DNA from: Saprospiraceae bacterium | Lineage (GTDB): Bacteria; Bacteroidota; Bacteroidia; Chitinophagales; Saprospiraceae | DNA length: 64,000 bases | Reading direction: 5' to 3' | NCBI GenBank assembly: GCA_016714085.1 | Contig: JADJNW010000004.1 | Coordinates: 248,001 to 312,000 of the forward strand | Shown: positions 20,012 to 30,500 of the stretch, piece after piece | Position numbering within the stretch: position 1 is the stretch's first letter | Layout of the letters: each line of letters opens with the position of its first letter | Program-made: the position numbers and the translations under genes | Notes under the pieces: model-generated | What the model was told of the DNA's origin: nothing | Databases searched by the model: none | What the model saw: the letters and a program-made list of their open reading frames with translations, nothing else

Positions 20012-21169
20012 TCAACCAGCAGTTGTTTTATAGCTTACTGATTGCCCGAATAACTCAGCAGCCAAGCCAAAAGACAAGGTCATTCCAGCGCCGCCTAAGC
20101 CGTTCACAATAGTGACCCCTTCCTCCGGCTGAACGATATATTCGGTTTTGCCAGGATTTTTAGCATAAATGCCGTGCCAGGATTCTTCGATTTCAGTGGT
20201 AGGCGCTTTGAGGAATTTCTTCAAGTATTTCAAAATCAGATTATTAACCAAAGATTTGTCGAAAGGGCTGAGGTCGAGTCCATATTCGTGGCTATCGCCA
20301 ATGGTGAGTTCGCCGAGGCGCGTTTGCGACACGAGTACATGGATGCCCCAGCGATTGTAGTCGCCCATTTCACGAGCGAAGCGTTTTTTGAGCAATTGCA
20401 GGCTTTCGCAATGCGCGAAGGAAGCGTAATGTTGCAAAGTGAGTCCGGCGGCGAGGTTTGGCCCAAGCTGCCATTGGTTGGGCTGAGGTGCGGTGCGCAT
20501 CATCTGCAATTTGCATTTAGTCATGCCGCTTTCCGCGAATAATGCTGGATAAAGCGTTTCAAAATCAGCACCGGAACAAACATAAATTTGCTCGGCTTTC
20601 CATTCACTGACACCACTTGTCACGCAAGGATATTCGATATTTGTAATAACCGTATTGTAAAAAATGTCAACATGAAGTTGCTGTATCAGATAACGATGAA
20701 TCGCTTCGCTGGCCTCGCGGGGGTCAACGTTTACTTCAGTTGTGCTCCAAAGCGCACCCTCCAAACCTACTGGATTTACTGCATTGCTACGAGCAATCGT
20801 CTCCAAAGGAGTAAGCATTTGACATTGATAGCCAACTTGACGAGTAGTCGCCACAAATTCTTCCAGCACATGCAATTCATCTTCGTGATAAGCCAGATGG
20901 AGTGAGCCGCCTGGATTGGCCCAGAAGCCTGCCTTTTGCGCTAATTCTAACCAGATTTCTCTTGCCAGCATTGCTCGATGGAAAGTAGTAGCGGCTTGCC
21001 CAATGGGCCAAACCATTCCAAAATTGCGGATCGTTGCGCCTTGTGCTTTGGGGTGGCGCTCAAAAACAGCAACACGCAAGCCTTTTTGGGCTGCGACATA
21101 CGCTATTGCCAAGCCCACTATTCCTCCGCCGACTACGGCTACATCGTATTTAGAATTATGCTGCTGCAT
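20012..21169 (-). CDS. FAD-dependent oxidoreductase, TIGR03364 type (phosphonate-cluster oxidase)
   Basis: DAO-fold flavoenzyme. The FAD-binding motif VAVVGGGIVGLAIAYVAAQKG lies near the N-terminus, then ERHPKAQGATIRNFGMVWPIGQ, and at the C-terminus VNGLGGAGMTLSFGLA. The RNFGMVWP segment and gene context place it with the TIGR03364 clade, which occurs beside PhnX-like hydrolases and is thought to oxidise aminoethylphosphonate-type amines. Start set at the ATG at 21169 (MQQHNSKYDV..), because the 40 extra codons of the longest frame would precede the FAD motif without family support. It is divergent from the XRE-cupin regulator and the PhnX-like hydrolase. Confidence 0.85.
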   Translation of the reverse strand: MQQHNSKYDVAVVGGGIVGLAIAYVAAQKGLRVAVFERHPKAQGATIRNFGMVWPIGQAATTFHRAMLAREIWLELAQKAGFWANPGGSLHLAYHEDELHVLEEFVATTRQVGYQCQMLTPLETIARSNAVNPVGLEGALWSTTEVNVDPREASEAIHRYLIQQLHVDIFYNTVITNIEYPCVTSGVSEWKAEQIYVCSGADFETLYPALFAESGMTKCKLQMMRTAPQPNQWQLGPNLAAGLTLQHYASFAHCESLQLLKKRFAREMGDYNRWGIHVLVSQTRLGELTIGDSHEYGLDLSPFDKSLVNNLILKYLKKFLKAPTTEIEESWHGIYAKNPGKTEYIVQPEEGVTIVNGLGGAGMTLSFGLAAELFGQSVSYKTTAG

Positions 21170-21193
21170 ATTAGGGTGATTTTTATGGAATTT

Positions 21194-21210
21194 GTTTACA
21201 AGCGATAAAC
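21194..21210. promoter_or_regulatory. Candidate operator, copy 1
   Basis: 17-bp element GTTTACAAGCGATAAAC with inverted GTTTA/TAAAC ends, 25 bases upstream of the FAD oxidoreductase start. It matches the second copy at 21328 at 13 of 17 positions. Confidence 0.5.
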
Positions 21211-21213
21211 ACC

Positions 21214-21233
21214 TTTCATCGAAATTGATGAAA
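21214..21233. promoter_or_regulatory. Palindrome in the oxidoreductase leader
   Basis: Perfect 7-bp arms TTTCATC/GATGAAA around GAAATT, next to operator copy 1 and within the transcribed leader predicted for the oxidoreductase. It could be a protein site or an RNA hairpin. Confidence 0.35.
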
Positions 21234-21246
21234 ATCTTATTCCATA

Positions 21247-21254
21247 ACAAAAAT
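21247..21254 (-). promoter_or_regulatory. Candidate -7 element for the oxidoreductase
   Basis: Reads TATTTTTG on the minus strand, matching TAnnTTTG, about 80 bases before the start at 21169. A weak TTTA lies 22 bases further upstream as a possible -33 box. Confidence 0.4.
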
Positions 21255-21327
21255 ATATTATTAAGGATGAGTACAGGTAAAAGAGGCATTAAGTTATTGT
21301 AAAATAATCAGTTTCAGGCGCAAATGG

Positions 21328-21344
21328 GTTTACAAATGTGAAAC
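21328..21344. promoter_or_regulatory. Candidate operator, copy 2, overlapping the regulator's -33 box
   Basis: 17-bp element GTTTACAAATGTGAAAC. It covers the -33 region of the promoter at 21329-21359, so a bound repressor would block it; this fits autoregulation by the XRE protein encoded just downstream. Confidence 0.5.
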
Positions 21345-21359
21345 AGAATTGTAACTTTG
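21329..21359 (+). promoter_or_regulatory. Promoter of the XRE-cupin regulator
   Basis: -33 TTTA at 21329, 19-base spacer, -7 TAACTTTG at 21352-21359, start codon at 21380. Matches the Bacteroidota consensus and supports the downstream ATG as the start. Confidence 0.65.
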
Positions 21360-21379
21360 CTACCATAGTTTACATCAAG

Positions 21380-21976
21380 ATGAGTGATTACCTCCTTACA
21401 GGCATTGGCAGGCGCATCAAGCAGGTGCGTTCGGAAAAGGGCCTGAAACTGACCGAACTTGCTGAAAATGCCGGCATTAGTAAAGGGCTTTTGTCGAAAA
21501 TAGAGAATGGGCGCACCGTTCCTTCGCTTCCGGTTTTGCTCTCGGTCATCAAGGCGTTGCAAATGGTGCCGGAAGATTTTTTCAAAAATATGAGCTACGA
21601 ACCGCCCCGGCGTTATATTCACAAGAGTGCGGCCGAGATTATCCCTATTCAAAAAGAAGAAGAAGCAGTCGGGTTTAATTATCAACATATTCTGGAACAA
21701 GCCTTTGAAAATTTTACGGTGGAAGCGGTGATTTTAGAGATATTGCCCAATTCTAAAAGAGAAAAAGTGAGCGTAGATGCTTATGAATTCAAATATGTGC
21801 TGAAAGGTGAAATCAATTATCAGATAGACGACGAGTTTATATTATTACAAGAAGGTGATACTTTATTATATGATGGGCGCATTCCGCACGTGCCACATAA
21901 TAATACGAAGCAACCTGCGAAAATGCTGGTGCTGTATCTTTATTATCATTCAGAAAACGGTGAAAAAACTAAATAG
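21380..21976 (+). CDS. XRE-family regulator with C-terminal cupin sensor domain
   Basis: An N-terminal helix-turn-helix about residues 8-62 (IGRRIKQVRSEKGLKLTELAENAGISKGLLSKIENG) is followed by a cupin about residues 110-195 (YKYVLKGEINYQI..LQEGDTLLYDGRIPHVPHN). This combination is usual for small-ligand-responsive repressors of catabolic genes. Start at the ATG at 21380, 20 bases after the -7 box; a GTG 14 codons upstream would overlap the promoter. It sits between the divergent FAD oxidoreductase and the PhnX-like hydrolase, and probably controls both through the two 17-bp sites. Confidence 0.9.
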   Translation: MSDYLLTGIGRRIKQVRSEKGLKLTELAENAGISKGLLSKIENGRTVPSLPVLLSVIKALQMVPEDFFKNMSYEPPRRYIHKSAAEIIPIQKEEEAVGFNYQHILEQAFENFTVEAVILEILPNSKREKVSVDAYEFKYVLKGEINYQIDDEFILLQEGDTLLYDGRIPHVPHNNTKQPAKMLVLYLYYHSENGEKTK

Positions 21977-22029
21977 AATTCCTAAAATTATTACATACTT
22001 TAAACCTAATATTTCAAACTTATAAAACA

Positions 22030-22767
22030 ATGTTTCCAATTCAACTGGCTGTATTTGACATGGCGGGCACGACCGTCGAGGATAACAAAACGGTAGAAAA
22101 TTCTTTTTATGAAGCGGCGACTAAAAGCGGATTGCAGGTGACGCGCCAACGCATCAACGCGATGCAGGGATTGCCCAAGCGTATTGTCATCGAAAGTTTT
22201 TGGGGAGAAGTGATTGGTCGGGATCATGCTGATTTCCAACAAAAAGTGGACGAAACGTATGCTGCTTTCCGGCAAATTCTTGAAAATCAATATCTTACGA
22301 AACCTGTATTGCCAACTGAAGGTGCATTAGAAACATTCGCCTGGCTGCGCGAGCATGGCGTAAAAATTGCATTGACTACTGGTTTTTATAGAGGTGTCAC
22401 CAACATCCTTTTAAATCGACTTGGCTGGGATAAGGGATTGGATGAAAACTTTCGCGGCAGCGCCGATTCTATTATTGATCTATCCCTTACGCCTGACGAA
22501 ACCGGCAAGGGCCGCCCGCATCCTGATATGATTCTCAAAGCGATGGAAATACTGGGCATTAGCGATGCTAAACAAGTTGTAAATATTGGAGATACGCCTT
22601 CTGATTTGCAATCGGGCCGAGCGGCCGGATGCTTACTTTCATTAGGTGTGACGAATGGCTCTCATACGCGGGAGCAATTGCTCATTCATGATAATGACGG
22701 ATTGCTGGATTCAATGAAAGAATTCCCCAATTTTATAAGCGAATTTCTATCGAAAATGTCGGTTTAG
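22030..22767 (+). CDS. Phosphonatase-like HAD hydrolase (TIGR03351 type)
   Basis: HAD superfamily: nucleophile Asp in AVFDMAGTTVEDN (D10), motif II Thr in ALTTGF, and motif IV in VNIGDTPSDLQSG. The cap contains GLPKR (K50) near where phosphonatase PhnX carries its Schiff-base lysine, so a C-P hydrolysing role is plausible. Close in plan to the PhnX-like clade found next to TIGR03364 oxidases. It lies 53 bases after the regulator gene on the same strand and is probably co-transcribed. Expected role: last step of a 2-aminoethylphosphonate-type catabolic route, releasing phosphate. Confidence 0.85.
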   Translation: MFPIQLAVFDMAGTTVEDNKTVENSFYEAATKSGLQVTRQRINAMQGLPKRIVIESFWGEVIGRDHADFQQKVDETYAAFRQILENQYLTKPVLPTEGALETFAWLREHGVKIALTTGFYRGVTNILLNRLGWDKGLDENFRGSADSIIDLSLTPDETGKGRPHPDMILKAMEILGISDAKQVVNIGDTPSDLQSGRAAGCLLSLGVTNGSHTREQLLIHDNDGLLDSMKEFPNFISEFLSKMSV

Positions 22768-22777
22768 TAATTTTATG

Positions 22778-22871
22778 ATGGAACGCAGATTTTCGCGGGT
22801 ACAACGGGTTGAAACGGATATATATTTCTTACTAAAAACAGTGTCAATCCGTCGCATCCGTATGAATCTGT
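22778..22871. repeat. Intergenic inverted repeat of reiterated words
   Basis: Between two convergent genes: GCAGATT and AACGGAT on the left reappear as reverse complements (AATCTGTG, ATCCGT) on the right. Imperfect arms; one of six such loci in the window. Confidence 0.45.
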
Positions 22872-22877
22872 GTGCTA

Positions 22878-24086
22878 TCAATCCAATTCTGAAAAAGCTT
22901 CCAAAGTATCTTTTATCTCTTGTTCGGTGGTATAAATGGAGATTCCCAAACGCGTGACGCCGCCTTGCTCAAGTAAGCCTAAGACTTCGGTAGATCGAAT
23001 CGCATAAAAATGACCATCCCAGGCACAAATATTGCGCTGTGCTAAAAAACGGCAGACTTCATCGGGACGTTTGCCTTCCACGGTGATTGCCAATGTCGGC
23101 GCGCGTACTGTCACATCCATCGGAGGACCAAAAATGCGGATACCCTTTATTTTCAATAAGTTATCGTATAATTTTTGCACCAATCGGCGCTCGTGCTGAC
23201 CGATTTGTTGCATCGCATTTTTTAGTTGTTGCGACAAATTTTCTCCTTTGCCCACGCTGGCGATAAACTTTATTGCTGCGTCCACCCCAGCAATAGCGGC
23301 ATGATTCAAAGTACCAGTTTCAATGCTATAAGGTGCGTGCTGATAAGTCGTGCGCAAGCGGTCAGCCGGAAGTCGATCTAATAAACCTGGTTTTGAATAT
23401 AAAATCCCAACGTGTGGCCCATAGAACTTATAAGCCGAGCAAAGCAAAAAATCGCATCCCAAAGCTTGCACATCCAAAGGCAAATGGGGCGCATAATGAA
23501 CGGCATCGAGCAATAACCAAGCACCTACTTGATAAGTCAATTTGCGAATGAGCTGCACATCATTGATTGTGCCAAGAATATTAGAGGCATAACCCATCGC
23601 TACCAAGCGCGTTCGTTCATTGATTTTTTGAGCAAAATCCTCATAATCCAGAATGCCTGTACCCAGCAAACGCACTTCGCGCACTACGATACCCTTTTCG
23701 CGCAAAGCGAGCCAGGGACCGCGATTGGATTCATGGTCGAGTTGGGTGATCAAAATCTCATCGCCGGGCTGTAAAACCTTACCAATAGCGCGGCTCAGAG
23801 AAAAATTGAGCGAAGTCATATTCTGACCAAAAGAAATAGTATGACCGCCCTCTGCGCCAATGAACGCTGCAATATTATTACGAGTCGTTTCCATTATGAT
23901 ATCTGTCTCTTGGGTCGTGACGAACTGCCCATGGGTATTAGCATTGGAGGTTTTGTAATAATCAGAAATAGCATCTATCACTATTTGAGGTACCTGTGTA
24001 CCGGCAGGGCCGTCCAGAAAAATAAACGGCTTGCCATTGTGAATGCGCTGCAAAGCAGGAAATTGTTGGCGTATGGATTCGTTCAT
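22878..24086 (-). CDS. Cysteine-desulfurase-like class V aminotransferase
   Basis: PLP enzyme, 402 residues, of the TIGR01976-like group. Landmarks: FLDGPAGTQVP near the N-terminus, QLDHESNRGPW (H118), LLLDAVHYAPH (D194, binding the pyridine nitrogen), and K220 in CSAYKFYGPHVGILY, the Schiff-base lysine. A GxTRLGISIYTTEQEI C-terminus closes the fold. Sulfur transfer from cysteine is the family theme, but this branch is uncharacterised and I see no obvious active-site Cys loop near residue 330-360 like that of IscS. It converges on the phosphonatase-like gene. Confidence 0.85.
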   Translation of the reverse strand: MNESIRQQFPALQRIHNGKPFIFLDGPAGTQVPQIVIDAISDYYKTSNANTHGQFVTTQETDIIMETTRNNIAAFIGAEGGHTISFGQNMTSLNFSLSRAIGKVLQPGDEILITQLDHESNRGPWLALREKGIVVREVRLLGTGILDYEDFAQKINERTRLVAMGYASNILGTINDVQLIRKLTYQVGAWLLLDAVHYAPHLPLDVQALGCDFLLCSAYKFYGPHVGILYSKPGLLDRLPADRLRTTYQHAPYSIETGTLNHAAIAGVDAAIKFIASVGKGENLSQQLKNAMQQIGQHERRLVQKLYDNLLKIKGIRIFGPPMDVTVRAPTLAITVEGKRPDEVCRFLAQRNICAWDGHFYAIRSTEVLGLLEQGGVTRLGISIYTTEQEIKDTLEAFSELD

Positions 24087-24530
24087 ATCGATTATTTGAG
24101 CGGCAATTTATAGAGAAAGCCCGAAGCTTTGAAAAAAAATACCAACAAAAAATAATTCTGTGTAATATATAAAATGAAGTTGTCCAATACTTCAAGAGAA
24201 AACATGAAAAATAAAGGCATTTAGGCGTCAAAAAATAAAAAAATAGGTTGTCAACGTACAATTTTTTGTTAATTTTACTGGTGGAATTGCGTGACCACTC
24301 CTTCGATCCCTTCTAATCACGCATTGCCATTGGTTTCAATCTACCCGCAGTGTGTCACGCCACCAGCACTCATTGGTATTTTTGTATTATTGCAAAAGCA
24401 TTTTCAAAATAGCAACCATCTTATCAAGAGCTTAAACGAAGGGTTATCTTCTATTTTTTCTATACCAAAAGTGTTACTAATAGACCAAAAACAAGTCATA
24501 AAATAACCATTTACGCAAAAGAATTCTACT
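24087..24530. other. Intergenic region without recognisable features
   Basis: 444 AT-rich bases between a divergent pair. I find no open frame with coding character, no tRNA-like fold and no convincing TAnnTTTG promoter. It should hold the promoters of both flanking genes. Confidence 0.5.
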
Positions 24531-27500
24531 ATGAGCAAAGTATTTACGCTACTTTCCCTTCTGTCCTTTTATTGATAGGGAGCGTTGCGCAAGCGCAATC
24601 CATCTACCCGGCGATGTCAATAACAATGGTGTTGTGAATTGCATGGATGTGCTTTATTGGGGTATTGCTTATAATAAATCGGGCGCTGCTCGAAACCCTC
24701 AAAGCACCGCCTGGCAGGCACAAACAATGCCCGCTGCCTGGAGTTGGGCATTCCCTAATGGCGGGATGAATTATGCCTATGCTGATGCCAATGGGGATGG
24801 TACGGTGAATAAAAACGATGCTACCCAAGCTATTGGAAATAATTTTTTTAAAACACATGGTACACCGACTACCGATCAGTTCAGCCAAATTTCTGCTGCT
24901 GCCAGAGCTTCGCTAAAGATAACACCCAATACAACTGCATCCTCTTCTGGTGAAACCATCTCTGTACAATTAGCAATTGAAGAAGCTTTTACCTCGTCCA
25001 CTAATCACAATGGTTTTGCCTTTATTCTTAGCTATAATCCTTCTTTAGTGATTGCCAATAGCTTTTCTTTTGAACAAGATAACGGATTAGATCAAACTGG
25101 AAATAATGCATTCTTATTAGTCAAGAATAACGCAACCAAAGGTGAGATTGAAATCGCACTCACACAAATAGGAAATGGAGACATAATGAGAAGGGGTTCT
25201 GGCAATATTGGAAGATTTACTTTTCAAATTGCTGATAACTTTGGTAATGGGAATTTGCAATTTCAGGTTAAAAATGTCTCTTATATTGATCAGGGTTTAA
25301 ATTTCTACCCGGTTAATGTTCAAAATTCAGCTCAAATCACTGTCATTTCTGATAACACCCCCTGCCCCGATGTAATCGACCCCGTATGCGGCAGCGATGG
25401 TAAAGTCTATCTTAATGCTTGTTTTGCGGAAGCGGCGGGCGTAACCGATTATACACCGGGTGTTTGTAACCCCGATTGCGTTGACCCTACGCGAATTGAT
25501 CCGGATGTTGTTTGCCCTCAGATATACGAACCCGTTTGTGGTTGCAACGGTGTGACTTATGCCAATGAATGCGAAGCAGAAGCCGCTGGCGTGCGAGAAT
25601 GGACAACAGGGCCTTGCAGCAATAATAATAGTGATTGTTATGACCCTACCTTAATTGTGACTTCCAGTTCTACCGATATTAATGCGAATACGGGCGTTAT
25701 CACAATTAACTGCCCTGAAAATCTTGACCCTGTATGCGGTTGTAATGGGGTTACTTATGATAATGCTTGCTTAGCAGAAGCCAATGGTGTTAAATTTTAT
25801 ACAAAAGGTACTTGCGGACTTACCTGTGTAAATCCCGCACAAATGAATCCCAACGCGGTTTGTACCTTAGAATATAATCCCGTATGTGGCTGTAATGGAG
25901 TTACTTATGGCAATGCTTGCGTGGCCCAGGCGGCGGGAGTTGTTTCTTACACGCAGGGAGTTTGTGGTAGCGTATCGCCTTGGTGTAGCAAGGCTGTCCC
26001 GCTTAGTTGTGGCGATTTTCTCTCAGGAGAAACGACTGCTAATGCAGGCAATAACATCAATCAATATCCTTGTAGTAACAAGGCTTATCTTGGCCCGGAA
26101 AGGGTTTATATTATTAATAAAACGAGCGCAGGAGATCTTCAAATTGGTTTGGAAATCCTCACGCAAGGTCTTGATTTAGACTTGTTTTTATTAGCGCCTA
26201 CCTGTAGTCAACTTACGTGCATAAGATCAAGCACAACCAATAATACGCAAACTAATAACGAGGGAATTTTATTAGAAGATGCGCCCATTGGCACCTACTA
26301 TTTAGTAGTAGATGGGGCTGCTGCCGGGCAGTATCGCCTGGAATTGAGTTGCGGATATTTGGAATGCAATGATGCGATCCAGTTGGTTTGTGGACAACCT
26401 TATAATGGCAATAATGCGAATGGTGAAGATAATGTTTCGCTTTATGGCTGCTCAAACAATGTGTTGAATGTTGAAAATAATGGCCCGGAGATGGTGCATT
26501 ATTTCACGATTACACAAGCTGGCCAGGTCACGATTCAATTGACTAATTTATCTGCAAACCTTGAATTATTCTTGCTAAGTGATTGTAATCGAGGCTCTTG
26601 TGCGGATTTTAGTCAAAACAGTGGCACAAGTAATGAAACGATCTCAGCGTTTTTGCAACCCGGCACGTACTACGTGGTAGTGGATGGCTACAATGGCGCG
26701 ACCTCCAACTATCGCCTCACGGTCAATTGTACTTCCGCTTGCAATATCGATTTGAATTTGAATGCTTCGTCTGCCAATTGTGGTCAAACCAATGGTTCAG
26801 TCAATGTCTCGATCAGCAATGGCTCTCCGGGTTATTATGTTTCCTTTACAGGCCCGATTTCTGGAAGTTATACTACCAATAGCAGCAATACTACAGTGAA
26901 TGGATTGCCGGCTGGCACTTATAAATTCACGGTAATTGATTGTAAAAATTGCAAGATCACAAAGGAAGTTACCATCGGTTCTGGTGGCAACCTCACTGTC
27001 CAAACCGTCGTGACCGATGCCTCCTGCGGAGAAAATGGTAAAGTGAAAGTGACTGTAAATAATGGTACTTCGCCATATAAAATTTATTTAAGTGGAGCTG
27101 CGGATGGTGTTTTCCAAGCGATAAGTTCAACTTTTACACTTAGTGAATTGATTCCAGGCAATTACGAGCTCTATATCGTGGATGCGAATGGTTGTTCAAT
27201 CACAAAATATGTAACCATTGAGCAGGGAAGCAACAATTTTTACTTTACGGCTACACCGAATCCGGCTGCTTGCGAAGCGCCGGGGTCTATTACTGTAAAG
27301 ACTTTCAATGGCTCAGGCCCTTACAAAATCAAGGTGACAGGTCCGAAAAATGGCACGGCAACTTCCAATAGCTCTACGTTTAATATCGTGAATCTGCCAC
27401 CAGGTACTTACACGGTAACGGTAGAAGAGGCAGGAGGTTGTTCGCATACCAAAACGGTCACTGTTACTACCACCGAGCTTACTATTAGTGTTTCCTCTTC

Positions 27501-30500
27501 TGAGAGCGATTGTACTACTTCAAGCACTGTTGTTGTCAATATTTTGAGTGGGAAACCAGGATTCATGATTATTTGGAACGGCCCAGTCAGCGACACCATT
27601 AATACAAATAGTACTTCTTATACACTTCCAAATAATTTGCCACCAGGTACTTACACGATCACGGTGAAGGATGCCAATTGGTGCGTGGTGAGTAAAACCA
27701 TTCAAATCAACCCTTCCGGGCTTGGTCTGGAACTTACATCCGAAAATGGAATGTGCGAAGCCAACGGCATTATTCATGGCAATATCACAGGAGGTACTAA
27801 GCCTTACCAGGTTTATATCGTAGGCCCGACGAGCGAACAATATTATGTAAATGCCAACTGGTTTAAAATAGAAAATCTGGATGCTGGTAACTATGTGGTT
27901 ACGGTGGTTGATGCCAATGGTTGTGAAGTGAGTAAAATGACTCAAGTTATTATCCAGGAGAGCAATCTTTCTTTCACTGCTTCGCTTACGGCTGGCAGTT
28001 GCGGCAGCAATAATAGCATTTTAGTCAATATTTTCGGTGGAAAGCCATCTTACGTAGTGATGTGGACAGGGCCAGTAAATGGGCAAGCTTCGACGCCCGG
28101 CACATTTTATGAAATTCCTGATTTGCCGCCCGGTACCTATAATATTCAAGTGAAGGATGCCAATTGGTGCATGACATTTAAATCCGTTACCATTCATCCA
28201 AGCACAACTAATCTTTTCACCACTGTCGTCACCAATGGCGCTTGCGAAAGCCCTGGCTCTATCAAGGTGACTTTCACAGGGGGAATGCCGAGCTATAAAG
28301 TGACATGGTCTGGCCCGCAAAGTGGTTCTATTACGACCAGTGCTAATATGTACACGATTGAAAATCTGCCTGCTGGAACTTATACGATTACCGTAAAAGA
28401 CTCAAAAGGCTGCACCGATACTAAGACCGTTCAAGTGGTTGTCACCGAAGGTGGACTTATGGTAAATGCTTCTTTGATCGTCAATGAATGTGGGCAATAC
28501 AATACGATCTGGATAGACATTACAGGCGGCACACCTACTTATATGGTCACTTGGGAAGGCCCTGTAAGTGGCTCCATGTCAACGAATAATCAAGGATTTG
28601 AAATACAGGATGTGCCTCCCGGCAAATACACGATTACCGTAAAAGATGCCAATTGGTGTATTGTTTCTACGATGATCATGGTGTTTGAAACGCCTGCAAG
28701 TTTATTCGAAGCAACGCCTACGAATAGGATTTGCGAAACCCTCGGTTCGATCAAGCTTAATTTTGTGAGTGGCACTCCTGCTTATCAAATCGTTTGGACA
28801 GGCCCGACGCCTGGTTCGGCTTCTACATCTGGAAATATGTTCCTGATTGAAAACCTCAGCGAAGGCACCTACACTGTCAAAGTTACCGATGCCAATGGCT
28901 GTATGAGTACCCAAACGGTCACCGTCGGCTACGAGCAAGGTGGCATTTCGATTGAAACAGCCTTGATTGTTAATGATTGTGGGCAGTACAACACGATTTG
29001 GACAGATATTATTGGCGGCATGGCGCCCTATGTAATCATCTGGGAAGGCCCTGAAAATGGCTCGGATACTACTCAAATCGATGCTTACGAAATCAAGGAT
29101 TTGCCTCCTGGCAAATATACAATTACCGTAAAGGATAAAAACTGGTGCTACGCATCTACGATGGTAATGGTATTTGACACGCCGATCAATATCTTTTCGG
29201 CTACACCGAATAATCCTGCTTGTAATCAGGAAGGTTCTATTGCGCTGACGCTTACAGGTATGCCTAACTACACCGTGGCGTGGTCGGGCCAGGAAACAGG
29301 AATGACAACGGTTTCAGGCAATGCTTATACCATTCCAGACCTTTCGGCTGGTAATTATACCATCACCGTCACCGATATTAAAGGCTGTGTTGAGATAGAA
29401 AATATAACGCTCACGGGCGGCGGTGCTGGAAATTTAGTCGCTACCATCGCAGGCGTAAACGGTAATCAAAGCGAGCTTGGCAAAATTAATGTGAATATCA
29501 CGGCAGGTACTGCGCCTTTCACTATTGCATTGAGTGGAGCGGCAACAACCAATGTAATAGCTAATAATCTTGGGCTTGTCGAAATCTCCAACCTCCCAGC
29601 AGGGCAATACAATGTAACCGTGACTGCCAATAACGGCTGTACGGTTTCACAGCAAATTACAATCACAATAACTGAAAATATTGTCAGCATTTCTACTTCG
29701 CAAACTGGCAATACTTGCAGCACGACTGGCGCAATTCTTGTAAATATCAGTGGCGGCACGCCTAATTACAGCGTTTCCTGGTCGGGCGCAGGCATTACCG
29801 GCTCAGCAATGACTAGTAGCAATAGCATCACCATTCAAAATTTGCCTCCGGGTACTTACACAGTAACGGTGAGCAGCGCCAATGGCACTTCAGATAGCGA
29901 AACCTTGCAGGTCTTTGCCAGCCCAAGCGCCTTGAGCATTTCAGCTTCGGTGACCAATGGCACTTGTGGGCAAAATGGTCAATTACAACTATCTATCACT
30001 GGCGGGGCAGGACCTTTCACGGTAGAATGGAGCGCCCAAGCAGCAGTTCTGCAACAGTGAATGGTTCATCTTATACAATCCCTAACTTGCCGAGTGGTAC
30101 GTATACGGTGAAAGTGACCGAAAATGGCGGCTGTAGCCAATCCAAGACAATGAGTGTTACCAATTCTAATCAACAACCGGTTGCTAATTTCTCTTATTCG
30201 GTGAACGGCACAACGGTTACATTTATAAATCAATCCTCTCCGGGTACTTATGCTTGGGCTTTTGGTGACAATAGCAATGCTAATAACTCTAATCCTTCGC
30301 ATATTTATGGCAATAATGCTTCTTATCAAGCTTGTTTGACGGTGACCAACACTTGCGGTTCGCAATCCATTTGCAAAACCGTGACAGTGGGAATCCCTGC
30401 CAATGCTGCGTTGATTGATGTGAAAGACCTTTCCGGTGCGACTGGTGCGATCATTTTTGTTCCGGTAACGATTGAAAATTGTGTTACAGGTTCACTCGTA

